Assembly: GCA_035715725.1 (NCBI GenBank)
Contig: DASTKT010000046.1
Location: forward strand, 1-6,092
Direction: 5' to 3'
From: JADGGV01 sp035715725
GTDB lineage: Bacteria; Gemmatimonadota; Gemmatimonadetes; Longimicrobiales; RSA9
DNA: 6,092 nucleotides
The position numbers were made by a program, and so were the translations under genes. Below the pieces are notes generated by a model that saw only the letters and a list, made by a program, of their open reading frames with translations, had not been told where the DNA came from and ran no database searches. This document shows, piece by piece, positions 6,038 through 6,092 of this stretch (position 1 is the first letter of the stretch; each line of letters opens with the position of its first letter).

Positions 6038-6092
6038 TCGGCCGCGGGGTTCGGCCGCGGGGCTCGGCCGCGGGGTTCGGCCGCGGGGCTCG
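6038..6092. repeat. 13-bp tandem repeat running off the window end
   Basis: Four complete units (6038-6050, 6051-6063, 6064-6076 and 6077-6089) of TCGGCCGCGGGGY are followed by the start of a fifth (6090-6092). The last base alternates T, C, T, C, giving a perfect 26-bp higher-order repeat. A 13-bp period shifts the reading frame at each unit, so it is unlikely to code for protein. Each unit contains the overlapping palindromes CGGCCG and CCGCGG. Total copy number is unknown because the window ends inside it. Confidence 0.9.

Larger units (their letters stand above)
5749..6092. other. Right-hand non-coding region with repeats
   Basis: After the minisatellite I find no reading frame with credible start, codon pattern or recognisable product. 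The segment 5749-5900 shows no clear structure. From 5903 onward the sequence consists largely of a 39-bp direct repeat pair and a 13-bp tandem array, described separately. The region may be the intergenic DNA before a gene that lies outside the window. Confidence 0.55.

Overview
The window is very GC-rich bacterial chromosomal DNA. Every confident gene is bacterial in type: a compact RNB-domain exoribonuclease, a secreted SxxK serine hydrolase, a D-cysteine desulfhydrase and a chagasin-like lipoprotein. The signal peptide ending in Ala-Ala-Gln, the extreme GC content and the style of the intergenic repeats would suit Gemmatimonadota (a Gemmatirosa/Longimicrobium-like organism). That is an inference from composition and style, not a proof.

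Layout, left to right. Positions 1-75 hold the end of an unidentified plus-strand gene. Positions 97-526 are a non-coding element of about 430 bp with long imperfect terminal inverted repeats (element A). The RNB exoribonuclease gene follows at 610-2067 (+). A second copy of the element (B, 2074-2509) lies in the opposite orientation and almost exactly fills the gap between the convergent exoribonuclease and serine hydrolase genes. The serine hydrolase (2528-3829, -) and the D-cysteine desulfhydrase (3832-4923, -) form a tight two-gene minus-strand operon, desulfhydrase first, with 2 bp between stop and start. A divergent spacer (4924-5067) separates that operon from a small lipoprotein gene of the chagasin/I42 peptidase-inhibitor type (5068-5526, +), which starts with GTG behind a good Shine-Dalgarno sequence.

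The last 560 bp have no convincing gene but are full of repeats: a ten-unit 18-bp minisatellite (5569-5748), two 39-bp direct repeats with a 62-bp period and self-complementary ends (5903-5941 and 5965-6003), and a 13-bp tandem array (6038-6092) that runs off the window edge.

The genes do not form one obvious pathway. The desulfhydrase and the hydrolase are probably co-transcribed. A link through D-amino-acid or peptide turnover is possible but unproven. The exoribonuclease and the lipoprotein look like independent housekeeping or envelope functions. The most unusual structure is the pair of inverted, internally palindromic elements bracketing the exoribonuclease gene, followed by the three different repeat arrays packed into the right-hand end.
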